Positions 44,175 through 52,910 of a stretch of DNA of 64,000 nt are shown in pieces. Source of the DNA: Spirochaetaceae bacterium (GTDB lineage Bacteria > Spirochaetota > Leptospiria > Leptospirales > Leptonemataceae); NCBI GenBank assembly GCA_002729885.1, contig PBUB01000035.1, positions 1 to 64,000 on the forward strand, in the 5' to 3' direction. Positions within the stretch are counted from its first letter, which is position 1, and each line of letters starts with the position of its first letter. The notes under the pieces are model-generated. The model saw only the letters and a program-made list of their open reading frames with translations, had not been told where the DNA came from and ran no database searches. The position numbers and the translations under genes are program-made.

Positions 44175-46850
44175 TTAATTTTCAGTTTTCCAGACCTGTA
44201 ATCGAACATTCCAGTCTTCTCTGGGAATTTCAAGATATCGGTCCAGAAGATCCACGATCGACAGTCCTCCAGACTCTGGAAGGGTCAGCAGAAAACTCAG
44301 GGAATTTGCATCCCTTTGCAATTCCTCCAGGCTGGTGCGAAGATTCTTTTCATGCAATCGCATGGCTGATTTGTGCCGGGGCAGGTTCCGGACCCTTTTG
44401 CGCTTTCTATCTTTCTTTTCAAACTGGATAGATTCAGGAGGATTCTTGAGCATCTCTTCGAATCGATCAGCATCCTCCGAGTGAAAGAACTTCAAAGTAT
44501 AGCTTTGCTTTTCCTTCCTTTCCTTCTCTCGGTTCTCGGAAAAGTTCAGGGACTTGAGCTCCAGACCTTCGGGAAGTTGTTCGGAAATCTTTGCGAACCA
44601 TTCATCGGGATTCACCGGCGAATACACAGAGACATCCGCCACTTCCCTCTCACTATGCATATAGATAGGCAATGAATCCCCAAAGTGAAACTTCTCATGT
44701 TTATTGTAGCCGCGGGTAAACGTCATAGGAATGCCAGCCCTTCTAAGCGCTTTGCGAAGTGCATCCATCGTATCTAAATGGCTAATATACACGAAGTTTC
44801 CGGTCTTGGAAAAACCAATCTTCAGAAAACCAGCTCGGCTCTGCTTCTCGGCCGGGATGCCTACAGGCTTCAATAGCTCTGGAGGAAAGTCAGATTCCTT
44901 GAGCGCCTGCTTATGTGGAGGGTTCATGTTCTCTTCATTAATGGATTCGAACTTCTCAAAGTCTTTAATCAAGCGATCTCTGGGAAAGCCCTCCACGATT
45001 TCCTCGAATGGCATGGGAGTTCCACCGGGCTTCTGTCCCATCCAGAGCTGCTGTATTGAATCCGGAACCTCGGCCATTACAGGCTCCCAGACATCCTGGC
45101 GAAATCCATCGTCCCAGGAATCGAAACTGGCCCCGGCGTGGAAAGCCTTCTCTAGATAATAGGATACCCGATGATCTGACCGGCTGAGCAGCCCTTCCAC
45201 CCAGCTCATCCAGGGAGTGGGATGTCGCACGTGAACTCGATTCGTGGTCAGACCGGCTTTGATCTTTTCAATACTTTCGTCGAAAAATTCAGGGCCCTTC
45301 TGCTCCTCCCACTGAAAGGTAGTGAACGGTTTGGGTACAAAAAGAGATACCGTAACATTCACTTTCTTTCTGGGACCACATTCTTTAGCAAGCTCACCCA
45401 GCGCATTCAATGACTTGATCAAATCATCCACTTCTCGACCGTCCCGGTCCGGCAGGCCCAGCATGAAATATACCTTTACCAGGTCCCAGCCCCGACTGTA
45501 GATTTCGCGGATCAAATAATGCAAATTATCTTCCGAAGACTTCTTGCGAATACGCTCTCGCATTAATTCGGAGCCTGCTTCCAGAGCAAAGGTGACATTG
45601 GATTTTCGAATTCCAGAAGTCATCTCCAGAACGGGAATAGTCTTTACCTGAACGCGCAGACTTGGCAGAGATAACGACACACCTTCGGGACCATACGCCT
45701 GGGCCATCTCCACTACAAGTTCCTCCAGCCAGGGATAATCCGCAATGGAAAGGCTGTGCAATGTGATGGTATCGTTTCCAGATCTCTTGAGCAAATCGCC
45801 TGCGATTCGAACCAGGTTACTCACTTCTGCGTTTCGCACCGGTCTTTTCCAGAATCCAGCATGGCAAAAGCGGCATCCCTGACCGCAGCCACGGTTCACT
45901 TCTACCACCACCCTGTCCTGGGTAATGGCGATACTGGGAACGATTACGTTTTCCAGGGCGGCAAACTCTTTTGCACGATAGGTCCGTTTCGCTTCCATGG
46001 GGCCGTAATAATGTGCTTCGCCATTTTCATGAACGGTGGCTCGGTAATGATCCGGTCGAATGAGCCCTTCCACTGATTGCAGTTCCTGGAGTATGGCTTT
46101 TCGGCTGAGCCCCTGCTCCTTGCCCCGGGAAACAATATCCATGATTTCCATGATGGCATCTTCACCATCTCCCATGAAGATGCCGTCCAGAAAATCGAAC
46201 AGGGGAAGAGGATTGGATACAGCGGTCCCCCCGGTAATGATAATTGGATCAGCACCGGTTCGATCCTTGCGCCTTAAAGGTATGCCTGCCAGATCCAGCG
46301 CATAAAGAAGGTTTGTATAATGCAGTTCATGAGCCGTATTAAAAGCCCATACATCGAAGGAACGAACTTCCAGCGGCCGATCCAGACTATAGAGAGGAAT
46401 GCCCTCATCTTTCATCAGCCCACGAAAGTCCGGCCAGGGCAGGAAGGTTCGATCTGCATATAGATCGTCCTTTCGCTGAACACAGTCATACAGGATCTTC
46501 AATCCTTCGTTCGACATTCCCAGCTCATAGGTATCCGGATAGGAAAATACGATCCTGCCTCGGGCCGATTCAGGATCCTTATGGGGAACTCCAAACTCTC
46601 CGCCGGTATAACGTCCAGGCTTCTCTACTTTTTGTAGCAGAGGAAGAATTCTCTGACGATCTATGAAGGATGGCGGAGTACCAAACGGAACGTCTCCGTC
46701 ATATTCCCCGGAGAAATCCAGCTCTTCGACTACAGGTGAGGTAGTATACTGCGCAGGACTCGCTACTGGAGCCGATTCGACTCCTGCATCCGGGTTTTGT
46801 TGCTGCAAGGACTGCCTTTCTTCCGTGGCAGGGGATTGATTTGGTGACAT
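44175..46850 (-). CDS. TIGR03960-family B12-binding radical SAM protein with C-terminal DUF2344
   Basis: 891 residues. N-terminal corrinoid-binding-like region (about 90-300, FSYPDTYELGMSNEGLKILYDCVQ; ITGGTAVSNPLPLFDFLDGIFMGDGEDAIMEI). The radical SAM cluster is RGCGQGCRFCHAGFWKRP (CxxxCxxC), followed by TLHSLSIADYPWLEELV and LEAGSELMRERI. The C-terminal part is the DUF2344 module (IGFSKTGNFVYISHLDTMDALRKALRRAGIPMTFTRGYNKHEKFHFGDSLPIY). The family is widespread, often next to RNase G and L21 genes; neither is here. The reaction is not known. It is long but single-frame, with all expected domains. Confidence 0.92.
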   Translation of the reverse strand: MSPNQSPATEERQSLQQQNPDAGVESAPVASPAQYTTSPVVEELDFSGEYDGDVPFGTPPSFIDRQRILPLLQKVEKPGRYTGGEFGVPHKDPESARGRIVFSYPDTYELGMSNEGLKILYDCVQRKDDLYADRTFLPWPDFRGLMKDEGIPLYSLDRPLEVRSFDVWAFNTAHELHYTNLLYALDLAGIPLRRKDRTGADPIIITGGTAVSNPLPLFDFLDGIFMGDGEDAIMEIMDIVSRGKEQGLSRKAILQELQSVEGLIRPDHYRATVHENGEAHYYGPMEAKRTYRAKEFAALENVIVPSIAITQDRVVVEVNRGCGQGCRFCHAGFWKRPVRNAEVSNLVRIAGDLLKRSGNDTITLHSLSIADYPWLEELVVEMAQAYGPEGVSLSLPSLRVQVKTIPVLEMTSGIRKSNVTFALEAGSELMRERIRKKSSEDNLHYLIREIYSRGWDLVKVYFMLGLPDRDGREVDDLIKSLNALGELAKECGPRKKVNVTVSLFVPKPFTTFQWEEQKGPEFFDESIEKIKAGLTTNRVHVRHPTPWMSWVEGLLSRSDHRVSYYLEKAFHAGASFDSWDDGFRQDVWEPVMAEVPDSIQQLWMGQKPGGTPMPFEEIVEGFPRDRLIKDFEKFESINEENMNPPHKQALKESDFPPELLKPVGIPAEKQSRAGFLKIGFSKTGNFVYISHLDTMDALRKALRRAGIPMTFTRGYNKHEKFHFGDSLPIYMHSEREVADVSVYSPVNPDEWFAKISEQLPEGLELKSLNFSENREKERKEKQSYTLKFFHSEDADRFEEMLKNPPESIQFEKKDRKRKRVRNLPRHKSAMRLHEKNLRTSLEELQRDANSLSFLLTLPESGGLSIVDLLDRYLEIPREDWNVRLQVWKTEN

Positions 46851-47190
46851 GATTGCTCCCGAAAAAGCCTGTTAGAGGTGAAGCGGGCCTTTTTCTGATT
46901 AGGCCCTTGCAGGCATAATATTCAATTGAAGGCGTATGTCCAGTGAAAGCAGGGCCCATTCCAGCGGTAGATCGAGCCGATCCTGCAAATTGCCGGGACT
47001 ACGGAGTGGCTTGCTGATAGATTGGACGCTGCGGACTGATTTCCAGGTGCCCTGAGATTCAGAGAAATGCGTCAAGGCTTGATGGAAGGTCGGGGGCCCG
47101 GGCTGGATCTTACAGCATCCTGACAATAGCGTCCGAAAAGAGACATCCCGGTTCGCCAGAATCCAGGACCTGGCTTATCCCTTCAGCACT
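46851..47190. other. Intergenic stretch, no gene seen
   Basis: 340 bases between the radical SAM gene and the response regulator, both on the minus strand. GGGCCT...AGGCCC (46889-46910) is a possible weak hairpin without a T-run. The reading frames present have no recognisable features or ribosome binding sites. Confidence 0.5.
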
Positions 47191-47565
47191 TCAGGTTTTT
47201 TCCAGGGCTTTGATTACACGCTCGGCCAGAACATCGCGCTTTACGGGCCTGGTAATAAAGTCCAGGGCTCCCATTGCCAGCACTGTCTTGATCAAAGGGG
47301 CACTGTTTTCCACCGAAACGAAAATCACTTTGATTTCCGGGGCCAGCTTCTTTAACTCATGGAAGGCAGCATAGCCATCCACCACAGGCATGATGATATC
47401 CATAATGACAACATCAGCGCTTTTAGGATTGTTTCGGACCCAGTCCAGAAGCTCCTTTCCATTCCTGCATACTTGAAGAACCTTGAACTTTCTGGATTCC
47501 AGGATCTGTCGGAACTCCAGAGCCTCGAAATTCTTATCATCGCATATCAGGATTCGGGGATTCAT
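47191..47565 (-). CDS. Single-domain response regulator (REC)
   Basis: 124 residues, receiver domain only. The acidic pocket is ICDDKNF, the phospho-acceptor Asp is in VVIMDIIMPVVDG, and the Ser in IFVSVEN replaces the usual Thr/Ser. The usual Lys of the loop before the last helix is replaced by Arg (FITRPVKRD), with a Lys two residues on, which is a deviation from the catalytic set. No output domain: it probably acts by protein-protein contact. It is located just downstream of leuB on the same strand (29-base gap). Confidence 0.88.
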   Translation of the reverse strand: MNPRILICDDKNFEALEFRQILESRKFKVLQVCRNGKELLDWVRNNPKSADVVIMDIIMPVVDGYAAFHELKKLAPEIKVIFVSVENSAPLIKTVLAMGALDFITRPVKRDVLAERVIKALEKT

Positions 47566-47594
47566 TAAGGTTTCTTTCCGGGCTATGCAGTGTA

Positions 47595-48689
47595 CTACAG
47601 AAAGCCGATGATGGCATCTGTCATTTCCTGAGTGTCCACCACCTTTTCTCCAGGACCAGCCAGATCTCCGGTACGGGCTCCGGATTCTATGGCCTTTCTA
47701 ACGGCTGCATCAATGCGGTCCGCCACATCGGTTTCGTTAAAAGAATAGCGAAGTAGCAAAGATGCAGATAGAATCTGGGCTATGGGATTGGCGATTCCCT
47801 TGCCTGCAATATCCGGTGCAGTACCACCGCTGGGCTCATACAGGCCAAAGCCCGGTTCGGTAGAAAGAGATGCAGAAGCCAGCATTCCCAGACTGCCTCC
47901 AAGCACGGAGGCCTCATCGCTTAAAATATCGCCAAACATATTTCCGCACAACAATACATCAAAGCTGGCAGGTCTCAGGATAAGCTGCATGGCTCCGTTA
48001 TCAACATACATATGATCCAGTTGAACTTTACGGTCCAGGTCTTTGTTGTAGTTCTCCGCAAACTCGGTCACCACTTCTCGCCAAAGAACCATGCTGCTCA
48101 ATACATTCGCTTTATCTATGCTTGTGACGCGGCCTTTTCGCTGAGCTGCGGAATCAAAGGCTACTTTTGCTATTCGCTCAATTTCATAGCGATGGTAGAC
48201 CATGGTATCGAAGGCCTTTTCTTCATCGCCTGTCCCCTCTCGTCCTTTGGGCTGACCAAAATAGACATCGCCGGTAAGCTCCCTTACAATCAGCATGTCC
48301 ACTCCATCGCCAATACGCTCTTCCTTGAGAGGCGAAGAGGCACTGAGTTCGGGAAACAGTCGCACGGGACGCAGATTGGCAAAAAGAGAAAAATGTTTTC
48401 TCAGTGGTAGAAGTGCTCCGCGCTCGGGTTGACGTTCTGGTGGAAGGTTTTCCCATTTAGGTCCTCCCACGGAGCCAAACAGAATGGCATCGGATTGCTC
48501 GCAGAGTTTCAGGGTTTCGTCTGGTAGAGGCGAACCAGTAAGATCGATAGCAGCGCCGCCGACAGGAGCCTCGGAGAGTGAATAGTTGGACCACTGATCT
48601 CCCAGCGCCTTTTCCAGCACCTGAATGGCGGAGTTCATAACCTCCGGACCAATACCATCTCCGGGAAGAACAGCAATCTTACGAGCCAT
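47595..48689 (-). CDS. leuB: 3-isopropylmalate dehydrogenase
   Basis: 364 residues, normal. NAD-dependent oxidative decarboxylation in leucine synthesis. Motifs: [13 protein letters not shown] at the N-terminus, [21 protein letters not shown], the substrate loop [30 protein letters not shown], and [23 protein letters not shown], with [18 protein letters not shown]. All catalytic blocks intact. Other leu genes are not in the window, so the pathway is dispersed. Confidence 0.97.
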   Translation of the reverse strand: MARKIAVLPGDGIGPEVMNSAIQVLEKALGDQWSNYSLSEAPVGGAAIDLTGSPLPDETLKLCEQSDAILFGSVGGPKWENLPPERQPERGALLPLRKHFSLFANLRPVRLFPELSASSPLKEERIGDGVDMLIVRELTGDVYFGQPKGREGTGDEEKAFDTMVYHRYEIERIAKVAFDSAAQRKGRVTSIDKANVLSSMVLWREVVTEFAENYNKDLDRKVQLDHMYVDNGAMQLILRPASFDVLLCGNMFGDILSDEASVLGGSLGMLASASLSTEPGFGLYEPSGGTAPDIAGKGIANPIAQILSASLLLRYSFNETDVADRIDAAVRKAIESGARTGDLAGPGEKVVDTQEMTDAIIGFL

Positions 48690-48745
48690 GCCGCAATAAA
48701 TTGGCAGGCTGCATTAGTGTCAAGGTTGACTTGGCGAAGAAAGAG

Positions 48746-49177
48746 CTATCGGTGATATTCGAGATAGGCTTTCAGTGGTCCCAGGAAGTACTCGCCCCAG
48801 CCTTCACGATGCGCCTCTCGAACCTTCCGGCCCGGAAGTCCTGAATGGGATAGAATAACCTCGGTGCCTCGATCCACTTCTCGAAAGGTCCAGGTAACCA
48901 TGGAATCCTTCCAGTCTGGATCCCACCAGGCTTCTCTAAGGGTGTACATCATCCGCACCGGTGGCTGGATCTCGCAGATCATTCCGGACATTTCTCCATC
49001 CCAGAAGAAAAACTTACCACCGGGACGTGCCTGGAATCGGGAAGGACCGGCGCCCCATTCATCGATAATTCGAGCGGTGGTCATGGCATCAAATACCTCT
49101 CGGATAGGGGCCCGAATCACTTCGATCTCATAAATCTCTGCTTTTACTTCTTCTTTTGTGCGATCCAGTAATGCCAT
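48746..49177 (-). CDS. SRPBCC/AHSA1-family protein
   Basis: 143 residues, START-like helix-grip fold. Recognisable by EVIRAPIREVFDAMTTARIIDEWGA, GGKFFFWDGEMSGMICEIQPPVRMMYTLREAWWDP and the C-terminal helix HREGWGEYFLGPLKAYLEY. Members bind hydrophobic ligands or assist Hsp90 (AHSA1); the ligand is unknown. It is separated from leuB by 56 bases and is probably in the same unit. Confidence 0.85.
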   Translation of the reverse strand: MALLDRTKEEVKAEIYEIEVIRAPIREVFDAMTTARIIDEWGAGPSRFQARPGGKFFFWDGEMSGMICEIQPPVRMMYTLREAWWDPDWKDSMVTWTFREVDRGTEVILSHSGLPGRKVREAHREGWGEYFLGPLKAYLEYHR

Positions 49178-49354
49178 TATTCTATCCCCTCTTCCGTACC
49201 TTCGGAAGACCGGCTCATTTCACTTAGCTTTTTTTGGTCTCAGAAGGCTGCAGAGAACCGGCACAACTACCGAATGACAAAGGCTGGAACTTCCAGGGCG
49301 CGCAGCTCCGGTAAGGTAGCTGTGTACCCCAATAGAGGGATCCCAAACCGGACA

Positions 49355-50518
49355 TCAGGAGCCGGTAAGGTATCGATACTCCTTTTCAGCGAATCGATCT
49401 GTCATACCGGAAATGTAGTCTGCAATCACACGTTCCAGCCCCACCGCATTTATCCGTTCCTGCACATGGGAGGGCATCAAATCCGGTCGGTCCATATAGG
49501 TCTTGAATAGATGCTCTATCATCCTTTCCCCGCGAAAGGACATTCGCTTCACAGAAGGATCCATATACAGTCTGGCCTTCAAAAAGGCATGCATGGATTG
49601 TAGACGACTGCGCAGGGCTGCACTGTTTCCAATGGGAAGATCCGCCGGCTGAATAGACAGGACATCCTCCAGGGATGCGAAATCTGACTGTTGCAATGCT
49701 TGATGCGAGTTGATAATTAGATCGTTCAGACATTCATTCAACAACGATCGCACTACAGTACGAATCTGAAGAGGAAGTCTAGAACTCCTGAAGTCTTCGC
49801 CCAGGGTTTTCTGGCATTGTTCGTGCGCTCCGATCCAGAATTCTTCTCCCGATAATTCTTCCATGGTCAGATAGCCGCTGTCCAGTCCATCCTCCAGATC
49901 ATGATGCAGATAAGCAATGCGATCGCATAAATCCACCAGGCGAGCTTCCAGAGAAACCCCGGTCCGAATATCTCGAATGGACTCCAGATGCCCATCGCAG
50001 CTATAGATCCGACCATGCTTCATCATTCCGGCCAGGGTAATTCTGGTCAGATTCAAGCCCGGCCAGGAAGGATACCTGGATTCCAGAGCGCTTACAATGC
50101 GAAGGCTCTGACAATTGTGTTCGAATCCACCATGTCCCTGCATCAGTCTATGAAGTGCATCCTGGCCGGCATGGCCGAAAGGTGTATGGCCCAGATCGTG
50201 TGCCAGAGAAAGAGTCTCTGCATAGTCCGCATTGAGAGATAGCGAACGCGCTACGGATCGAGAGATCTGTGCTACCTCCAGACTGTGGGTAAGCCTGGTC
50301 CTGTAATTATCCCCCTCTGAGTTTACAAATACCTGAGTCTTGTAGCCCAGACGTCGAAATGCCTTGGAATGGAGCACCCGATCTCGATCTCTCTGCAAGG
50401 CTGTACGAAAAGGATGCTCATCTTCCTCGTATAATCGTCCTGCATGCTCACCATGGCGGACAGCATATACCGCCAGGTTGGCATCTTCCATGTGTTCAAG
50501 ATTTTCCAGGGTTTCCAT
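49355..50518 (-). CDS. dgt: Deoxyguanosinetriphosphate triphosphohydrolase (dNTPase)
   Basis: 387 residues of HD-superfamily dNTP triphosphohydrolase. The metal-binding residues lie in RTRLTHSLEVAQISRSVA and LAHDLGHTPFGHAGQDALH (HD), with GFEHNCQSLRI and YLHHDLEDGL (second histidine block) downstream. It cleaves dNTP to deoxynucleoside and triphosphate, so it helps control dNTP pools. A gap of 177 bases separates it from the AHSA1 gene (same strand); the gene on the other side is divergent. Confidence 0.94.
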   Translation of the reverse strand: METLENLEHMEDANLAVYAVRHGEHAGRLYEEDEHPFRTALQRDRDRVLHSKAFRRLGYKTQVFVNSEGDNYRTRLTHSLEVAQISRSVARSLSLNADYAETLSLAHDLGHTPFGHAGQDALHRLMQGHGGFEHNCQSLRIVSALESRYPSWPGLNLTRITLAGMMKHGRIYSCDGHLESIRDIRTGVSLEARLVDLCDRIAYLHHDLEDGLDSGYLTMEELSGEEFWIGAHEQCQKTLGEDFRSSRLPLQIRTVVRSLLNECLNDLIINSHQALQQSDFASLEDVLSIQPADLPIGNSAALRSRLQSMHAFLKARLYMDPSVKRMSFRGERMIEHLFKTYMDRPDLMPSHVQERINAVGLERVIADYISGMTDRFAEKEYRYLTGS

Positions 50519-50608
50519 GATTCGCTCTCGTGTATTGTAGCATTATGACAGACAGCTGCGACATCTTTTTTTGCTTCCCTTCCTGCCTCCGATTGGGATC
50601 TATCCAAT

Positions 50609-51061
50609 ATGCTATCTGCTAAAGGACTCCGCGCTCTGGTCGCATCTTCTATAGGTCTCTTCTTTCTAATGCATTGTGCTTCGAATTGTGCATCCAGCTC
50701 TCGTCCTGGTTACACCGAACCAGACGATGTTTCCGGTGCCGTAAGCTACTATGATAGCATTCCTCAACAATGCAATGAGGTTCGCGGACTAAAGCAAAAA
50801 GTAGTGAAGGCAGGTGATTCCGAACAGGAGTTAATCGATCATTACGGGATTACTTTTCTGGTTCGATTTCAGGACAAAGAAAGCCCTGCTCTGTATGGAA
50901 CCCTCTATTATCAGAATCCCAGAAAGAATCTATATTGCATGGCTCTTACAGATGGTCGATTTGCAAGTTTCAGCGACAGTCAAATCGATGCAAACCGCAG
51001 AAACTTCATTCAGGAAGTATGTCATCCGCTAAAGAAGTGCGAACGAATTAAGATCGATTGA
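50609..51061 (+). CDS. Small predicted lipoprotein, hypothetical
   Basis: 150 residues. An N-terminal hydrophobic stretch (ALVASSIGLFFLMHC) ends in a lipobox-like FLMHC, with a second Cys at ASNC. The mature part has six more cysteines, several likely paired (QQCNEV, LYCMAL, EVCHPLKKCERI). No family is recognised. It is divergent from dgt with 90 bases between. The stop is inside a short hairpin (51061-51080). Confidence 0.65.
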   Translation: MLSAKGLRALVASSIGLFFLMHCASNCASSSRPGYTEPDDVSGAVSYYDSIPQQCNEVRGLKQKVVKAGDSEQELIDHYGITFLVRFQDKESPALYGTLYYQNPRKNLYCMALTDGRFASFSDSQIDANRRNFIQEVCHPLKKCERIKID

Positions 51062-51080
51062 TGCCTCGTAGGTGAGGCAT
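51061..51080. repeat. Hairpin at the 3' end of the small lipoprotein gene
   Basis: ATGCCTC (51061-51067) and GAGGCAT (51074-51080) form a stem of seven base pairs with a six-base loop, overlapping the stop codon. A second GCCTCG/CGAGGC pair spans 51063 to about 51094. No T-run follows, so termination function is uncertain. Downstream to 51278, three loose copies of GAGG-TGTCC-type motifs occur. Confidence 0.45.
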
Positions 51081-51278
51081 CGTAGATGCGAGGCCGCAGC
51101 CTTAAGATACTTCTGATAGATCAGGAGAAGATTTTCTTAGAGTAGTGAGGATGTTCCTGAAATAACGAGGTGTCCTCGGAAGGAAGAGGATGTCCGATGT
51201 ACCCGGAGTGATGATCTTTCCGTTTCTTGATGAGTAGTTCGCCTGAGGAATATCCAGTCAGTCTTTCAATGACTGGAA

Positions 51279-52358
51279 TCAATAGCCTTCTTTAGCCATT
51301 CGATCCTTTTCTTTCTGAAAAAGCGTCCAGACATAGCGTTTATCGTCCATCCAACCCGGTTCTGCCGAACGCATGGCTCGATCGAAGTAGCTGTGTGCCT
51401 GATCCATATCGCCGCTATACCAGTAATAGGCGCCCAGATTCCATAGAGCTGAAGTGGAAGTCCCGCCAGATTCATCCAGGGCTCTTTCCCATTGCCTGGC
51501 CGCCATATCGAAGTTCCCTTCCTCCGCCCATTTGATTCCTTCTTCCAGGAATGCCTGAACTCGAGAAGGATCCCCTCCCCGAAGTCCATCGGTATCATCG
51601 GAAAGAGGAATATAGAATGTCACTACTTCAGGGGAAAGATTTCGCGCAATCTCGGTTCCCACCATTTGCATTGCTTCATCAAAAGCCTTCAGTTGCGACG
51701 GACACTGTGTATTACCTACGTCGTTTTCCAGCCGATGAGGCTTGGTGTTGGAAAAGCTTATGGAACGACCGGTTTCTACATTTACCAGTGTGGCCTCAAC
51801 AAATACAGTTAGATAGGTAACACCGGTGGGTTTCTTGTACTGAGCATCACCGCTGCTCTGCCCTTTGGATGCAGCCGCCATGGCGAGCTGCAATGCTGCA
51901 GTAGAAAGATCTGTCACTTCTTCGATCTTGCATTCAACGCGAGGAAGAGCGGTCATTCGAACAAATAGAATACTCTCTACAGCCAGTTCGCGACCTATCT
52001 GAAGCTGGTTTCGGGTCATGCCACTCTGCGCATGGGCCAGTTCCTGATACCTTCTGTCCCGACTATCCAGATCTACGATTGAATAGAAGCCACGTCCCTG
52101 CATGGCACTCTGGACGGAACCGCGAATGGTATCCTGCCATTCCGTGGCAAGACCCAGTCGATTTAGATTTGTGCTGTATCCCGCAGGAAGCTCCCGGGCC
52201 ACCACAGCCAGCTTCCGTTTCCCATCCAGAACCCTTTGCAGTTGCTGGCCCTGATTGCCGGCAGGATACTGGGGAAATTTTACCGGAATACCGGAAGCAC
52301 AGCTCCCCATATATACAAGGAGAGGTAAGCTAATTATGCGGGCCCAATTGGAGTTCAT
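51279..52358 (-). CDS. Lipoprotein with CsgG-like N-domain and TPR-like C-terminus
   Basis: 359 residues. Signal with lipobox MGSC (SLPLLVYMGSC). Residues about 45-260 resemble the CsgG/LpoB-like fold (KLAVVARELPAG, GRELAVESILFVRMTALP, VTYLTVFVEATLVNVETGRSISF). Residues 275-345 are TPR-like (LEEGIKWAEEGNFDMAARQWERAL and SALWNLGAYYWYSGDMDQAHSYFDRAM). It may act at the outer membrane in secretion or peptidoglycan-linked assembly; this is an inference. It is the last gene of a minus-strand run ccr-msbA-RR-lipoprotein. Confidence 0.75.
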   Translation of the reverse strand: MNSNWARIISLPLLVYMGSCASGIPVKFPQYPAGNQGQQLQRVLDGKRKLAVVARELPAGYSTNLNRLGLATEWQDTIRGSVQSAMQGRGFYSIVDLDSRDRRYQELAHAQSGMTRNQLQIGRELAVESILFVRMTALPRVECKIEEVTDLSTAALQLAMAAASKGQSSGDAQYKKPTGVTYLTVFVEATLVNVETGRSISFSNTKPHRLENDVGNTQCPSQLKAFDEAMQMVGTEIARNLSPEVVTFYIPLSDDTDGLRGGDPSRVQAFLEEGIKWAEEGNFDMAARQWERALDESGGTSTSALWNLGAYYWYSGDMDQAHSYFDRAMRSAEPGWMDDKRYVWTLFQKEKDRMAKEGY

Positions 52359-52412
52359 CAGTTACGACTTTTAGACGAAGCTTCCCTGTTTTGGTTTACT
52401 TGAAAGAAAATT

Positions 52413-52847
52413 TCAAGCTATTTTGTGTTCCGATTCTATTTCCCGGAAGTCCATGATTGGCTTGCTGAAAAATGCCATGGGGTAGTATTCCAGCTTTCCG
52501 GACAGAACCGTGGTCTTGGGTACCAGGTAGTCGATGCCCATGCGGCCCAGAAAACATCTTGTGAGTGGCTTGGCCAGAGGGACATCAAACCCTGTACTTG
52601 CTACAACCACCATGCCTCTATATCCTTCTTTATAAAGACGTTTGAGCATGGTAAGCCCGGCCATCTGAGTTTCCATTGTGATGTCGGTGACAATTACCTG
52701 ATAATGCTCCAGGCCCTTTTCCTTCACCGCGCTATAGCCGCCGGCTCCGTCTACAGCCCGATCTATCGTGTAGCCGAGATTCTTATAATACTCATCCAGT
52801 ATTCTTGCATACTTGTCATTATCATCAACGATCAATAAGTGCTTCAT
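52413..52847 (-). CDS. Response regulator receiver protein, atypical
   Basis: 144 residues from ATG 52847 (MKHLLIVDD), preceded by AAAGGAAATCC, a good ribosome binding site; the frame extends 17 residues upstream but without support. DD at LIVDDND and the phospho-acceptor Asp in VIVTDITME are present. The region after it is unusual: a VVVASTGF strand, then FDVPLAKPLTRCFLGRMGIDYLVPKTTVL with a short insertion, and a C-terminal extension (YYPMAFFSKPIMDF). No output domain. It lies between the exporter gene and the lipoprotein, on the same strand. Confidence 0.85.
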   Translation of the reverse strand: MKHLLIVDDNDKYARILDEYYKNLGYTIDRAVDGAGGYSAVKEKGLEHYQVIVTDITMETQMAGLTMLKRLYKEGYRGMVVVASTGFDVPLAKPLTRCFLGRMGIDYLVPKTTVLSGKLEYYPMAFFSKPIMDFREIESEHKIA

Positions 52848-52910
52848 GGATTTCCTTTTCTTATGGATTTGCGCCAGCATTGCTGGAGCGTACGGCACTT
52901 TGCCGCCATC

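Noticed and set aside
46899..47126. 75-residue frame on the minus strand between radical SAM and response regulator genes
   Set aside because: No ribosome binding site or recognised motif; unlike neighbouring proteins.
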